A program made the translations under genes and the position numbers. Below, in pieces: positions 1-10,989 of a stretch of 64,000 bases of DNA. The first letter of the stretch is position 1. The number at the start of each line of letters is the position of its first letter. Source of the stretch: Tupaia tana (taxonomy: Eukaryota > Chordata > Mammalia > Scandentia > Tupaiidae). Location: positions 85,448,139-85,512,138 of the forward strand of contig JAKSZU010000009.1 in the NCBI GenBank assembly GCA_026018925.1, in the 5' to 3' direction. Under the pieces are notes generated by a model that ran no database searches, was not told where the DNA came from, and saw nothing but the letters and a program-made list of their open reading frames with translations.

Positions 1-185
1 CTGGAAAAACTGGGTATACACCTGCAAAATGATGAAATGCAAAATGATGGAACTAGACACTATCTCTAACAATTAATAAAAATACAATAAAAATTAATCT
101 ATATATTTAATACAATACCTACAAATTTACAAGAGGCATTCTTCACAGATCTAGAATATATAATCATAGAATTCATCTGGAATCT

Positions 186-472
186 GTAGAGAAATCTAAG
201 CAATTATAATTTGTCCAGATTAGTTTTCATTTCAGGACAGAAATTATGAAATACATCCAAAGCAGCTTGATCAGCAGCTTGAAAATCCTGCAGAAAGAGA
301 ATTGTTAAGAAACCGTGATGTGTGATGTTAGAAAAGTTCCCTCAGTTTTTGGAAGGAATAACTTTGAAGCTACTCAAATGGCTAAATATATTTGGTGTAA
401 TTAAGAATTAAACTTTAATAATAAACTCAATTTTAATATTGCCGTTACATCTAAAATAAACTTAATGTGATG
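186..472. other. Unidentified insert inside L1 ORF2
   Basis: The L1 text stops at 'catctggaatc' (near 185) and resumes at 'gtttggaatcat' (near 473), so about 287 bases are foreign. Similar words at both edges (tctggaatc / tttggaatc) suggest a short target duplication. The insert has no SINE or L1 similarity. It contains a plus-strand open stretch of about 24 codons ending in TGA, followed by AT-rich sequence with several AATAAA-like words. This would fit the 3' end of a processed mRNA copy. I cannot name a parent gene. Confidence 0.35.
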
Positions 473-1279
473 TTTGGAATCATAGAAGACACCATATTGC
501 CAAGGTAATCCTATGCAAAAAGAGTGGAGTGTGTGTAATCTCACTTCCTAATCCCAAAATATATTACAAAGCTGTGATAATCAAAACAGTATAGTTTGGT
601 CATAAAAATAGATATGAGGACCAATGGAATAGAATAGAGCCCCCAGAAATAATCCCCAAAACATACATCCAACCTCTTTAGCAAATGGTGCTACAAAACT
701 GGGTATTCACCTGCAGATAGATAAATCTAAATTCCTATCTGTCACTATTAACAAAACTCAACTCAAAGTGAATCAAAATCTAAGCCTAAAACCTCAGTCT
801 ATAAAACTATTGGTGGAAAACACTGAGGAAATTCTGGGAGACTTTGAGGGTATGCACACTTCTTAAATAAGACCCCCAAAGCACAGGCAATAATCCCAAA
901 TATAGACAATAAAATTACATCAGATTAAGAAGTTTCTGTACAGCAAAGGACACAGTAATTAGTGTGAATTGACAATCCTTGAAATGGGGGGAAACTTTCA
1001 TTAACTATGACTCAGATAAGGAACTGATGACCAGAATACACAGGAAGCTCAAGTAGCTTACCCAGAAGAAAGTGATTAACCCAATTAAAATATGGAAAAA
1101 ATGAGCTGAATAAACAGCTCTCTAAGGAAGACATATGAACAGTCAAAAAACATAGGAAAAAAATGCTCAACATCCCTCATGATAAAGGAGATGCAGATCA
1201 AAACCACAGAGAGATACTATCTAATTCCAGTCAGAATGGTGAAGACTTAAAAAAAATTAAAAAAAAAAATTAAAACACT

Positions 1280-1530
1280 GGAACCAGCAGTTAGTGTAAT
1301 GGCTATGTTGCTGGACAGCCATGTAGTCGACCGTGATTCGCGTCCCGGACCCAGTGGCGTCCCATGCCAGGTGCGTGTGCGTGCATGCCCAAGATCCTGA
1401 GAGGAGAATGGAGGAGAAGGGATTGCAGCGTGGCCGTCCCCCCTAGGGGATGATTTCTCGCTTTCTATCTCTCTGTCTGTCTGGCGAGCGCACGCGCCCT
1501 ATAGCAAAAACCTCTAAAGAAAAAAAAAAC
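1280..1530 (+). mobile_element. Family A tRNA-derived SINE
   Basis: Begins 'ggaaccagcagttagtg', followed by an A-box-like 'tagtgtaatgg' and, at 1335-1345, a B-box position reading 'gattcgcgtcc'. The body carries the family landmarks (cccaagatcctgag, ggagaagggattg) and ends in 'ctatagcaaaaacctc' plus an A-run. It is inserted in L1 ORF2, which resumes at 1531. The B box has C in place of the usually invariant A, a variant shared with several other copies in the window. Confidence 0.9.
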
Positions 1531-2329
1531 ATGATAAGTGCTGGTGAGTATGTGGTGAAGTGGGAACTCTCCTACATTGTTGGTGAGAATGTAAATTGGT
1601 CCAGCCAATGTGGAGAACAATATGGAGGTTCCTCAAAGACCTTCAGATAGAACTACCAAGTAATCCAGCAATTCCACTTCTGGAATTCTAACAAAAGGAC
1701 AGGAGAATGCTCAGTTGGAAAAGTACTTGCACAGCTATGTTTATTGTGGCATTATTCATGAATGCTAATACATGGAACCAACCCAAATGTCCACAAAGAG
1801 ATGAATGGATTGAAAAAGTGTGGCACATACAATCCATGGAATACTATTAAGCCATAAAAACACAACAAGAACCTGGCTTTTGACAGAAAGTAGATGAATA
1901 TGGAAGATTTATTACCAAATGAAGCAAGTCCGGCTATGAAACAAACATTGTATATTTCAACTTAACATATACTGACTGCACTCTATGGTAGAGACGTCAA
2001 GACTGGAGGACATAAAAGCATTGAAAATTGTTATGGACACTGGGGACAAGTTGGAAGGAGAGTGGGAGAGAGGAAGAGTGTATGGAAGGATAGTTTGGGA
2101 GCATTAATTGCACAAAGAGGTGTGGTATTATCTGTTGAACATATTTTGTAGTTTTATCAACAGTACTAGGGAGACATGTTCACCTGTTGAAATATCCATT
2201 TTGTAAGACAAATAATAATGTGATTGAATGTATAGAAGAAAATGAAATAAAAAAAATTAAAAAAATAAAAGGAAAAAAATAAATTAAAAAAAAGAAAAAA
2301 CAAAATAAAACCAAAAAACAGGGATTAAA

Positions 2330-2504
2330 AAACAGTAGAGAGGTAATACATTTGTGGTATGCAGAAATGGTTTATTACTTGTTGATGATGACTTGTATAG
2401 TATTCTCAACTGGACTGGTCGAAGGTGTATATCATGCTGGGTAAATTCTCTTTACAATCTAAAAGATGTATAGTGATCGAATATATAAATAATAATGATA
2501 AATA
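2330..2504 (+). mobile_element. L1 3'-terminal fragment
   Basis: Short plus-strand L1 3' end. It matches the 53966-54150 copy block for block ('gcagaaatggtttattac', 'tagtattctcaactgg', 'gaatatataaa'). It has no coding content. It sits between the A-rich tail of the preceding L1 and a second ORF2 fragment, so it is probably the 3' end of a separate 5'-truncated insertion. Confidence 0.7.
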
Positions 2505-3817
2505 ATAAAAATTGGATCAAACATCTAAACCTAAAACCTCACATTACAAATCTACTGATGGAAAAAACTGGGGAAACTCTTAGAGACATAAGAGTAAGCA
2601 AAGACTTCTTTTTTTTTTTTTGAGATGATTAATTTTTTCTCTTTAAATTTATTTATTTTTTACATTAACTCACTATACATCATTACAGTATACAAATGAA
2701 TTTTCCATACAAAATACACTGTGTATTGGCTCAATCAAGCACATCAACGTACATGTTTTCAGCAAATAATTTTCCAATTCTTATGTCTTGTATACTTTGT
2801 TTTTTGTTTTGCCTTACTTGATTCCCTATCCCTCACCCTCTGCCATGTCCCACCCTCCTCCCACATTGTCTCTGGTATCCATGGTTGCTTTCTATGCCTC
2901 CCCCCCCCATTTAATTGATTTGCTAATGAACTTAATTAGTCTAAATATATCCAATAGCTAGCACAGCTGATATATACCTATACATGAACTCAAGTCTGAC
3001 TTTAGGCATAAACCTCAGTGAGTAGAATGAACATATTATAAAGTAGCACCCAACTGGAGCTATATAGCTTACTGCAGCCATCAAATATGCATTTTTTTAA
3101 AATTTTGATACGAACAGTTTTATCGTTTTTTTTTCTCCTGCAACTTTTTTTTTTTAATTACTTAACATTCATTCCCTGAGCATCATCACAACATACTAAA
3201 TGTGATTCCCCATCTAGAATAAACTGCACAGTGGCTTAATCATGCATGTTATCATCAATAATATTCCATTTCTACTTTCATACATATGTATACGTATATA
3301 TATGTTTTTTTACCCCATGTTTGACCCTCTGCCCTTTACTACTCTCTTATTACACTATCTCTGCTATATACAGTTGTCTTCCATTCCTTTTTCCCCAACA
3401 TTTTGTTGATCACACAATATCATAAGTAATCTAACTACTTTCAGTAGCAAGTTCAGAAGGTAATTTCAAGAAGAGCAGTTTTGAACTGGTAATGATATTT
3501 CCTTGAAACTTAAAGCCTAGAAACAGGTTAGTATTCTGTTCAAATAGTAGGTACATGCACCTATCAAGAGCTCAAGACAGGACAAAAATCCTTTAAAACC
3601 GGAAAACAAGCATAGGAGAAAAGCAGCAATATTTTAGTCAAGTCACAGAATGTTGTTTCATCGGTTCAGTCTCATGTACTTAATCTTTCTTCTGTTAAGG
3701 TTCGATCTTCCAGATTGAATTCTGGGATATAATATTCATCTCCAAACATTGTCCTACAATTAAGTTGCCCATTTTCTTAGTTTTTGAACTCTTATTTCTG
3801 TGTGTCTGCATTTAATT

Positions 3818-4808
3818 TTACTGACATAGCATTCCCTTAAGAACTTCTTGGAGATCTGGTCTGGTGCTGGTAAATTCTTTCAGGTTTTGTTTATCTGGGA
3901 ATGTTCGTGTCTTTTCTTCCCAAATGAACGATAATCTTGCTGGGTACAGTATTCTCGGTTGAAATTGCTTTTCCCTTAACACGTTTAATTTATTTTCCCA
4001 TTCTTTCCTCGCTCGCATTGTTTCCGATGAGAGATCTGCTGTTAGTCTGGTGGGACACCCCTTGCCGGTAACTTGCCGTTTTTCTCTTGTCAATCTTAGT
4101 ATCTTGTCTTTGTCTGTTGTTTTGGTCAGTCTGGCTATAATGTGTCTTGGAGAAGATCTTCTTGGGTTGATTCTATTTGGGGTCCTCTGTACTTCTTGGG
4201 ACTGAATCTTTGAGTTCCTCTCTAGGTTTGGAAAGTTTTCTTGCAGGATCTCATGGAATAGATTATCAATGCCTTTATGAGTCTCTTTGCCTTCTGGGAT
4301 GCCTTCTGGGATGTTTGGACGTTTGATGGTATCTAGTATTTCTCGTATATTAGTCTCAAATATTTGTGCCATTTTCTCGGTCTTCATGGTGGATTTTTCT
4401 AGGCTAGCAATTTTCTCTTCTATGTCTGAGATTCCATTTTCTGTACAATCTAGTCTGCTTTTAATACTTTCAAGGGAGATTTTGACTTCCTGTATTATAG
4501 CTTTCATCTCTAACAGTTCCATCTGATTCTTTTGTAAAGTGTGAAATTCCTCTTTTAGATCTTGCATGAATTTCCTCACCTCCTGGAACTCGACAACTTT
4601 TCTCCTTCCTCTTCAGCAGTTCATTGTCTCTCTTCTCTTCCATCTCTTTTAGCTTTGCCATTATGAATGTTCTGAATTCTTTATCAGACATTTCCATGAT
4701 TTCCCTTGAACTGTGTGTGGATGAAGATGAGTTATCTTTTTCCGTTGGAGGAGAGGTATTTTCTTGCTTTCCCATATTTCTTGTGGTCCTGCAGCAATTT
4801 CTAGTCAT
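3818..4808 (-). pseudogene. L1 ORF1-like RNA-binding protein, one frameshift (HAL1-like copy 1)
   Basis: ORF1p is the trimeric, coiled-coil, nucleic-acid-binding chaperone of L1 ribonucleoprotein particles. Here the N-terminus starts MTRNCCRTTRNMGKQ at 4808. A net loss of about 2 nt near 4598-4612 (after LLKRKEK) shifts frame, and the remaining 253 codons (4579-3818) run open to the stop. Domains in order are a polar N-terminus, a heptad-rich coiled coil (about residues 50-150), an RRM-like region near IKRPNI, and a C-terminal domain with PNRINPRRSSPRHIIARL and the terminal block LKEFTSTRPDLQ. Oddity: the usual RIIGIPEG is replaced by a duplicated 12-bp unit (4289-4312), so the first RNA-binding strand is altered. 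Total length is about that of normal ORF1p. One frameshift plus that change makes it non-functional as read. Confidence 0.85.
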
Positions 4809-5030
4809 CTGGTTGATGGTCAGTTTCTTCCCAAACTTGGAAGTTCAATCCGAGCATTGAGGAGCGTGCAGAAAAGGAAACAGAAAGAGAGAAACAACAG
4901 CAACAACAGCAAAAAAACAAACAAGAAACAGAAAAAGAGAAGGAAAAAACCGAAGATAAAACTCAATACAACTTAAAAAATTAATATTTTTAAAAAAAAT
5001 TTCAGTAAAAAAAAAACAAAATTGGAAAAG

Positions 5031-5522
5031 AGAGGAGACAGAGACTGAGACAGAGGTAGAGACAGACAGGTACAGAGACAGGAGACCTGGAAGGGGTCTT
5101 CCTACCACACGAGTTTTGTGTGCCGGAGGTAAAATTATCAGTGGGAAGTCTTGATTTCTGTTCCCCCAAAATGGCTAGTTTGCAGAATCCATGAGGCTTG
5201 TGTCTTCAAGAAGGCCTCTTCCCTTTGCCTCTCCTGGGTTGGGAGGGGGAGAGGGAATTATTTTAACAAAATAAGGCAGTAGGAGGGCCAGAAAGCACAG
5301 AAAATGCTTTACCTTAAAAAATTCTAAAAATAAAAAATTTTAAAAAAAGAGAGGAGACAGAGACCGAGACAGAGGTAGAGACAGACAGGTACAGAGACTG
5401 GAGGCATGGAAGGGTTCTTCCTACCACGTGAGTTTTGTGTGCCGGAGCCCAAATTATCAGTGGGAAGTCTTGATTTCTGTTCCCCCAAAATGGCTAGTTT
5501 GCAGAATCCATGAGGCTTGTCA
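5031..5522 (-). repeat. 319-bp tandem monomers in the HAL1-like copy 1 5'UTR
   Basis: The text beginning 'agaggagacagagac' at 5031 recurs at 5350, a period of 319 bp. The two units share the 'tgtgccgga', 'gggaagtcttgatttctg' and 'ccccaaaatggctag' blocks. The outer unit is cut off at 5522, where the target duplication begins. Repeated 5' units of this kind act as L1 promoters in mouse. Promoter activity here is inferred from position only. Confidence 0.8.
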
Positions 5523-5947
5523 AGAGTAAACAAAGACTTCTTAAACAAGACCCCCAAACACACGCAATAATCCCCTCCAAAAAGACATGTGATATTACAT
5601 TAGATTTAAAAGTTTCTGCACAGCAAAAGAAGTAAAATTAGAGTGAATCAACAACCCTCAGAATGGGAGAATATATTTGCAAACTATGTCTCAGATAAGG
5701 GACTGATAACCAGAATATACAGGGAACTCAGCTTACCTTTCAAAATAGATTAACCCAATTAAAAGATGGGAAAATGTGCTGAACAGACAATGAAGAAAGA
5801 AATACAAATGGTCAAAAAGCATATGAAAAAATACTAAACATCCTTTATCATAAGAGAGATGGAAACCAAAACTACAACAAGATACCACCTAACCCCAGTT
5901 AGAATGACTGAGGTTTAAAAAAAAGGTTTTAAAAATAAGTGCTGGTA

Positions 5948-6166
5948 GGGACCAGCAGTTAGTGTAATGGCTATGTCGCTGAACTCCCATGTAGCCGACC
6001 GCGTTTCGAGTCCTGGACCCAGTGGCTTAAACTCACTCTGGGTGTGTGTGTGTGCATGCCCAAGATGCTGAGAGGAGACTGGAGGAGAAGGGATTGCAGC
6101 ATGGCTATGCCCCCTGGGGATATCTTTCTGGCAAGCACACGCACCCTATAGCAAAAATCTCTCAAA

Positions 6167-6197
<31 letters not shown>
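5948..6197 (+). mobile_element. Family A SINE with (taaa)n tail
   Basis: Starts 'gggaccagcagttagtg', with B box 'tttcgagtcc', family body with a partial internal deletion before 'tctttctggcaagc', and a tail of about eight 'aaat' units. Flanked by 'aaataagtgctggt' on both sides (just before 5948 and again from 6194), so it is a proper insertion into L1 ORF2. Confidence 0.9.
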
Positions 6198-6266
6198 GTG
6201 CTGGTGATGCTGTGGTGAAAAGGAAACTCCCCTTCACTATTGGTGGGATTACAAATTAGTACAACT

Positions 6267-6364
6267 GGGGCTGGCAGGTGGTTTGGTGGTTATGGGTGCT
6301 GGACTTCCACATGACTGACCATAGTTTGAGTTCTGGACCTGGCAGCTTGCTTTCTCACTTTTCT

Positions 6365-6395
<31 letters not shown>

Positions 6396-6480
6396 TGCTC
6401 TCTCTCTCTTGCTCTTGCTCTCGCTCTCTCTCTCTCACTGGTAAATAAATAAATAAGTTTAAAAATTAATTCTAAAAAAA
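6267..6480 (+). mobile_element. Family B SINE with CT-rich microsatellite
   Basis: Starts 'ggggctggcaggtgg' and continues with a tRNA-like head ('ggttatgggtgctggact', B-box-like 'agtttgagttc'), a short body ('cagcttgctttctcac'), an expanded (TC)n/(TTGC) run of about 80 bp, and a 'taaataaataaataag' tail. Flanked by 'aaattagtac' at 6254-6263 and 6481-6490. Confidence 0.85.
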
Positions 6481-6758
6481 AAATTAGTACTGCCACTGTG
6501 GAGAACAGTATGTAGGTTCCTTAAAGACTACAAATAGAACTACTATGTGATCCAGCAATTCCACTCCTGGATAACTTCCCAAAGAATAAGAAAATGCTCA
6601 GTAAGAAAAACACTTCCACATCCATATTTATTGCAACATTATTCATGATTGCTAAAAAATAGAACCAACTCAAATGTCCATGAACAGATGAATAGACTGA
6701 AAAAGTGTGGAACGTGTACACTACAGAATACTACTCAACCATAAAAAAGTCAAATACA

Positions 6759-6988
6759 GGGACCAGCAGTTAGCGTAATGGCTATGTCTCTGGACTCCCA
6801 CATAATCGACCGCAGTTCGCGTCCCAGACCCGGTGGCTTAAAACTCACGCCGGGTGCATGTGCATGTGTGCCCAAGATCCCAAGAGGAGAATGGAGGAAA
6901 AGGGATTGTGGTATGGCCATCCCTCCTGGGGGTGATTTCTTCCTTTCTGTCTCTCTCTTTGCATTTCTGGAGAGTGCACACACCCTAT

Positions 6989-7023
<35 letters not shown>

Positions 7024-7083
7024 GTCTCTCTGTCTCTCTCTGTCTGGTGAGCACACGTGCCCTATAGCAAAAGCTTCTAAAAA
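6759..7083 (+). mobile_element. Family A SINE with a duplicated 3' tail
   Basis: Begins 'gggaccagcagttagcg', with A box 'tagcgtaatgg' and B-box position 'agttcgcgtcc' (6814-6824). After the first 'ctatagc' and an A-run of about 29, a second partial copy of the CT-rich segment and 'ctatagcaaaagc' tail follows (about 7020-7083). One target-site pair (caaataca, at 6751-6758 and just after 7085) flanks the whole unit, so both tails arrived together. Confidence 0.88.
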
Positions 7084-7505
7084 AGCCAAATACACCCTGT
7101 CATTGATAGAAAATAGGCAGATATGGAAGATTTACTGCTAAGTGAAGCAAGCCAGATAATGAAAGAGAGGTAGTGTACGTCCCCACTCAGTCTATACTGG
7201 ATGGCAACACGCTGGCACAAACTGAATTATTGGAAGGTATAAAAGCATGGAGAAAAATGATGATACTGGAGACAGTGGAGGAGGAGGGTGAGAAATGGAG
7301 GAAGATTGGAGGGAAGAAATCAAGGGAAAAAAGAAAGAAGCAAAACATTTAAGGGTCCAAAAACCAAAATAAATCTGTTAATTATAATGTTTATGGTAAT
7401 ATCCTTGAATGGAACACTATGCAGTGTACTTATGATGGGAAAATTAATTTGGTATGCTGCAATGATGCACAGTGATTAAATATATAAGATACAATAAAAT
7501 TAAGT

Positions 7506-8204
7506 TTCAGAATTTTTAACCCATGCACACCTGGGAAACAACTTTATCAACTACAGCATAATTGTTACATAGTTTATTTTGCTTTTTGTTTTACAAACTG
7601 TATTCATTTCTAGAGTTATTTTGGTCATCACTGTTTCTCCCATCCACTTCATTCAGGTTATTTCACACATTTGAAACAGTTCTAAAGTATTTTTTCTTTC
7701 ATTTTTAAAATTTTTATTCATATATAATTAATAAATTTTTACATATAATTACTGTATCTCTTTATAACATACAAAATAAATTTCTCCACAGGAATACATT
7801 GTATGTTAGTCCAGTCAATGGTATTTCTATACACATTATCGTGACCAGATAATTTTGCATTTTTGTGTGCATTAAATGTTTTGCTTTATTTTTTCTTCTC
7901 CCTTACTTTCTTCCACTCAACCTCCATTACCCAAGTCCTTTCCTCACTGTTTATAGTACCCACAGCTATTCACCATGTGCTTCAGAAGAAGATGAGGTTT
8001 GAAAGTTTTCCTGAATTGGCAAAAGGCGCCCAGAGGTCTAAAGTAGTCTCCTGTTTCAGTTCTCACTGGATATCTCCACCATGGTGCAGGAGATAGAAGT
8101 AATGGCAGAAGACAGAGCTGGAAGTGGTAGAATCTGGGTACCTGGAAATGGTCAGGAGACAGCAGAGGTCCCATGGTGAACACTGGCCTCAGTTGTTCTC
8201 ACTC
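7506..8204. other. Mixed region: unassigned sequence and a decayed L1/HAL1 3' end
   Basis: 7506-7689 is AT-rich with nothing recognisable. 7690-7985 resembles, on the minus strand, the HAL1/L1 3'UTR module seen elsewhere ('aacatacaaaataaattt', 'agtaatgaagg'-like purine block, CT-rich mirror of the L1 3'UTR G-tract), but it is much diverged. 7986-8204 is a purine-rich stretch I cannot assign; it could be the rest of that element or an unrelated LTR fragment. No gene is seen. Confidence 0.45.
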
Positions 8205-8321
8205 TTGGAATTTTATTATTTCTTTTCTCATGGCATTTTTGGAGTTTTGTTCTTGTTGCCATCATCGTTTTTACAGTTCCCTGAGCTGCATTGTTAGGTT
8301 GTCTATTTGCTCCTTTCCATC

Positions 8322-8539
8322 TTTAAAAAATGTCTATTTAATTTTTAAAATTTATTTATTGGTATTCTTCAATTTGACCAGAGAGAGACATAGAGGGTAT
8401 TCTTCAATTTGACCAGAGAGAGACATAGAGAGAGAAAGAGAAGGAGAGTGAGAAAGCAAGTCCCCAGGCCTGGGACTCAAACCACAGTTGACCATGTGGG
8501 AGCCCAGTACCTTTATCACCATACCACCTGCTGGCCCTG
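8322..8539 (-). mobile_element. Family B SINE with a 33-bp internal duplication
   Basis: Minus-strand copy: head at the right ('ccacctgctggccc'), B-box complement 'gactcaaaccacag', tail at the left ('aaatttatttattgg'). The words 'tattcttcaatttgacc' plus the following GA-rich run occur twice in tandem (about 8361-8430). Target duplication 'cctttccatc' at 8312-8321 and 8540-8549 is exact. Confidence 0.88.
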
Positions 8540-10989
8540 CCTTTCCATCATTTTTTAATGCATCCTAATTGCAATGAACTTCCCTCTTATGACTGCTTTT
8601 GCTGTGTCCCATAGGTTATGGAAACTCATGTACTCATTATCATTAGTTTCAGTGAATCCTTTTATTTCAGTCTTAATTTCTTCATTGGTTGTGAAGTCAT
8701 TCAGGAGTATGTTTAGTTTCCATATGTTTGTGTCTTTTCCAGGGTACTTTTTGAAATTAATATCAAGTTTAATTCCATTATAGTCAAAAAGTATGCTGGA
8801 TATAATTTCTATGACTTTGAATATGACTTTGTACTCTGTCATGTGAGTGAGAAAAATGTATATTTTGTGGTTGTTGGATGGAAGGTTCTATAGATATCTG
8901 TCAAGTCCTTTTGATGTATGGTATTGTTTAGATCCTGTATCTGTTTATTTTTTGTTTAGATGAGGTGTCCAAAGGAGATAGTAGGGTGCTGAGCTCCCCA
9001 ATGATTATATCAAGCAGTCTTTCTTTCCCATATTCAGTGCTTCCAAGTTGTGTGCATTGATATTTATAAGCATTATATCTTCTTGATGAATTCACCCTTC
9101 TAGTGCTATATAATGCCCTTCTTAGTTAACCTTCTTACAATTTTTGTCTTAAAATCTATTATGTCTGAATTCAGTATTTCAACTTCAGCCCTTTTTTGGT
9201 TTCCATCCTCATGGAATACCTTTTTCCAGTCCTTCACTTTTGGTCTATGTATGTCTTTATTTATGAGGTGCATTTCCTTTAGGCAACATATAGGTTTCTA
9301 TTTTTTTTAATCCATTAAACCAGTCTGTGTCTTTTGATTGGATAATTTAATCCTTTAACAGTCAATGTTAATATCAATATTTCTGGACTTGTCCCTGCCA
9401 CTTTGTTAGCCATTTTATCCTCCCCCCTTTTATTTCTGTCTGCTTATCTTTAGTTTTCCTGGTATACCAGTACTTCTTGAAGTGTTGGTCTGGTGTTGGT
9501 AAATTCTTTCAAGTTTTGTTTATCTGAGAATGTTTTAGTCTTTTTTCCTCATTTGAAGGACAATCCTCCAGTGCATAATATTCTTTGTTGAAACTGATTT
9601 TCTTTTAAAACTTTAAGTATATCTTCCCTTTCTTTTCTTGCTTGCAATTTTCTGCTGAGATGTCAGATGTTAGCCAGATGTCATGACCTTTGCAAGTAAT
9701 CTAAAATTTTCCTCTTTCTATTTTTAGAATCCTAGCGGTTAATTCTATTTGAGGTCCTTTGTATTTCTTGGGTCTGGATGTTTGAATGCCTCTCTAGGTT
9801 TGGAAAGTTTTCTCCCAGAATTTCATGGAATAGATTATCTATGCCCTTATTAGTCTCTTTGCCTTCTGGGATACCAATTATCCAGATTATTGGATGTTGG
9901 AAGGTATCTAGTATTTACCATATATTATTCCATTTTGGGGGACAATTTTCTGTCTTTGTGAAAGAATTTTCTTTTTTTTCAATTTATTTATTTGCATTCA
10001 TTCACTGTACATCATTACAGCATACAAAATGAGATTTTCCATCCAGAGTACACTGTATATTGTCTCAATCAAGCACATCAACAAACATGTTATTGTCAGC
10101 AAATGATCTTCCATTTCTTGTTTTCTGTATGTTTTGCTTTTTTATCCCCCATCCTTGATTCCCTATCTCTTACCCTCTGCCATCTCCCACTCTCCTCCCA
10201 CACTGTCTCTGGTATCTATGTTTGCTTTCTATACTGTTTTCCCCCCACGTTTTATTGAATCGCGAAAGACCCTAATCAATCCAAATACCCTCATAGCAAA
10301 CACAGGTGATACACACATTTCCATGAACACAAGTCTAACTTTACGCATCCTATAAAGTAGCACCTAGCTGGGGCTACATATCCTACTGCAGTCATTGAAT
10401 AGATATATTTTTTTCCTGAATTTTTTTTTTGTAACTCAATTTACAATCCTTCCCTAAGCATCATCACAGCATACAAAACGCGATCTCCCATCCAGTACAC
10501 ACTGCATAGTGACTCAATCATGCACATTACAAAAAAATTTTCCATTACTAGTTCCTAGAATTATTTCCACCCCTCTTTCTGACCCTCTGTCCCTTCCCAC
10601 CCTCCTCTCACACCACCTCCGGTGTCTACAATTGTCCTTCATTCCCTTCCCAACCACATTGTATTGATCACACAATTTCCTACATAATCTAACTACTTTC
10701 AATGGTGAGTTCACTCATTACTACTTAGAAAACTAGTATTAACTTAACTCAAAGAAGCACCAAGGAACTTTGCTTAAAGCCAGGAAACAGGTTAGGATTC
10801 TGTTCAAATGGTAGGTGCATGAACCTATCAGTCTCATGTACTTTCATCTTCTGTTCTGGTTCAATTTTCCCAATTAAATTCTGGGATATAATATTCAACT
10901 CCAGACTTGTCCCTATGATTAAGTTGGGCAGTTTCTTAGCTTTTGGACTCTTATTTCCATGTGACTGTGTTTAATTTTCTTGATACAGC

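Larger units (their letters stand above)
1..2275 (+). mobile_element. L1 3' half (ORF2 C-terminus and 3'UTR), broken
   Basis: Plus-strand LINE-1 remnant. It runs through the ORF2 region after the reverse transcriptase (text like 'ggaatcatagaagac', 'ccaatggaatagaatagag'), the cysteine-rich C-terminal region and the 3'UTR, and ends in an A-rich tail near 2250-2330. All frames carry stops. Segments are missing or out of order: positions 1-45 match a part of ORF2 that reappears at about 690, so a second copy or a rearrangement lies at the window edge. An unrelated insert occupies about 186-472 and a family A SINE 1280-1530. The 3'UTR includes the 'cataaaagcattgaaaa' block seen at other L1 ends here. 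Identification is by homology of the pieces to the other L1 copies in the window and to known L1 ORF2. Confidence 0.85.
2611..5522 (-). mobile_element. HAL1-like (ORF1-only) L1 derivative, copy 1
   Basis: A complete minus-strand insertion: 'agagtaagcaaagacttctt' (2591-2610) on the left and the same 20 bases with one mismatch (5523-5542) on the right are target-site duplications. A T-run at 2611 is the A-tail. Read on the minus strand, the element has a 5'UTR of about 714 bp (5522-4809, containing 1.5 copies of a 319-bp repeat), an ORF1 of near-normal length (4808-3818), and about 1.2 kb of downstream sequence with no reverse transcriptase or endonuclease homology. That downstream part holds two diverged L1 3'UTR-like modules (about 2611-2930 and 3150-3430) and a segment shared only with the other ORF1-only copies (about 3530-3720). 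This is the half-L1 architecture known as HAL1. That it needed ORF2 protein in trans is inference. Confidence 0.82.
2505..7505 (+). mobile_element. L1 ORF2 C-terminal half and 3'UTR, interrupted four times
   Basis: Plus-strand L1 present as 2505-2610, 5523-5947, 6198-6266, 6491-6758 and 7084-7505. It covers the region from 'atctaaacctaaaacctc' through the cysteine-rich C-terminus to the 3'UTR and terminal 'gattaaatatataag'. The interruptions are a minus-strand HAL1-like element (2611-5522) and three SINEs, each with recognisable target duplications, so this L1 is older than all of them. Every reading frame is broken. Confidence 0.85.

Noticed and set aside
1450-1650. 66-codon frame spanning SINE and L1
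   Set aside because: Chance fusion across an insertion boundary.
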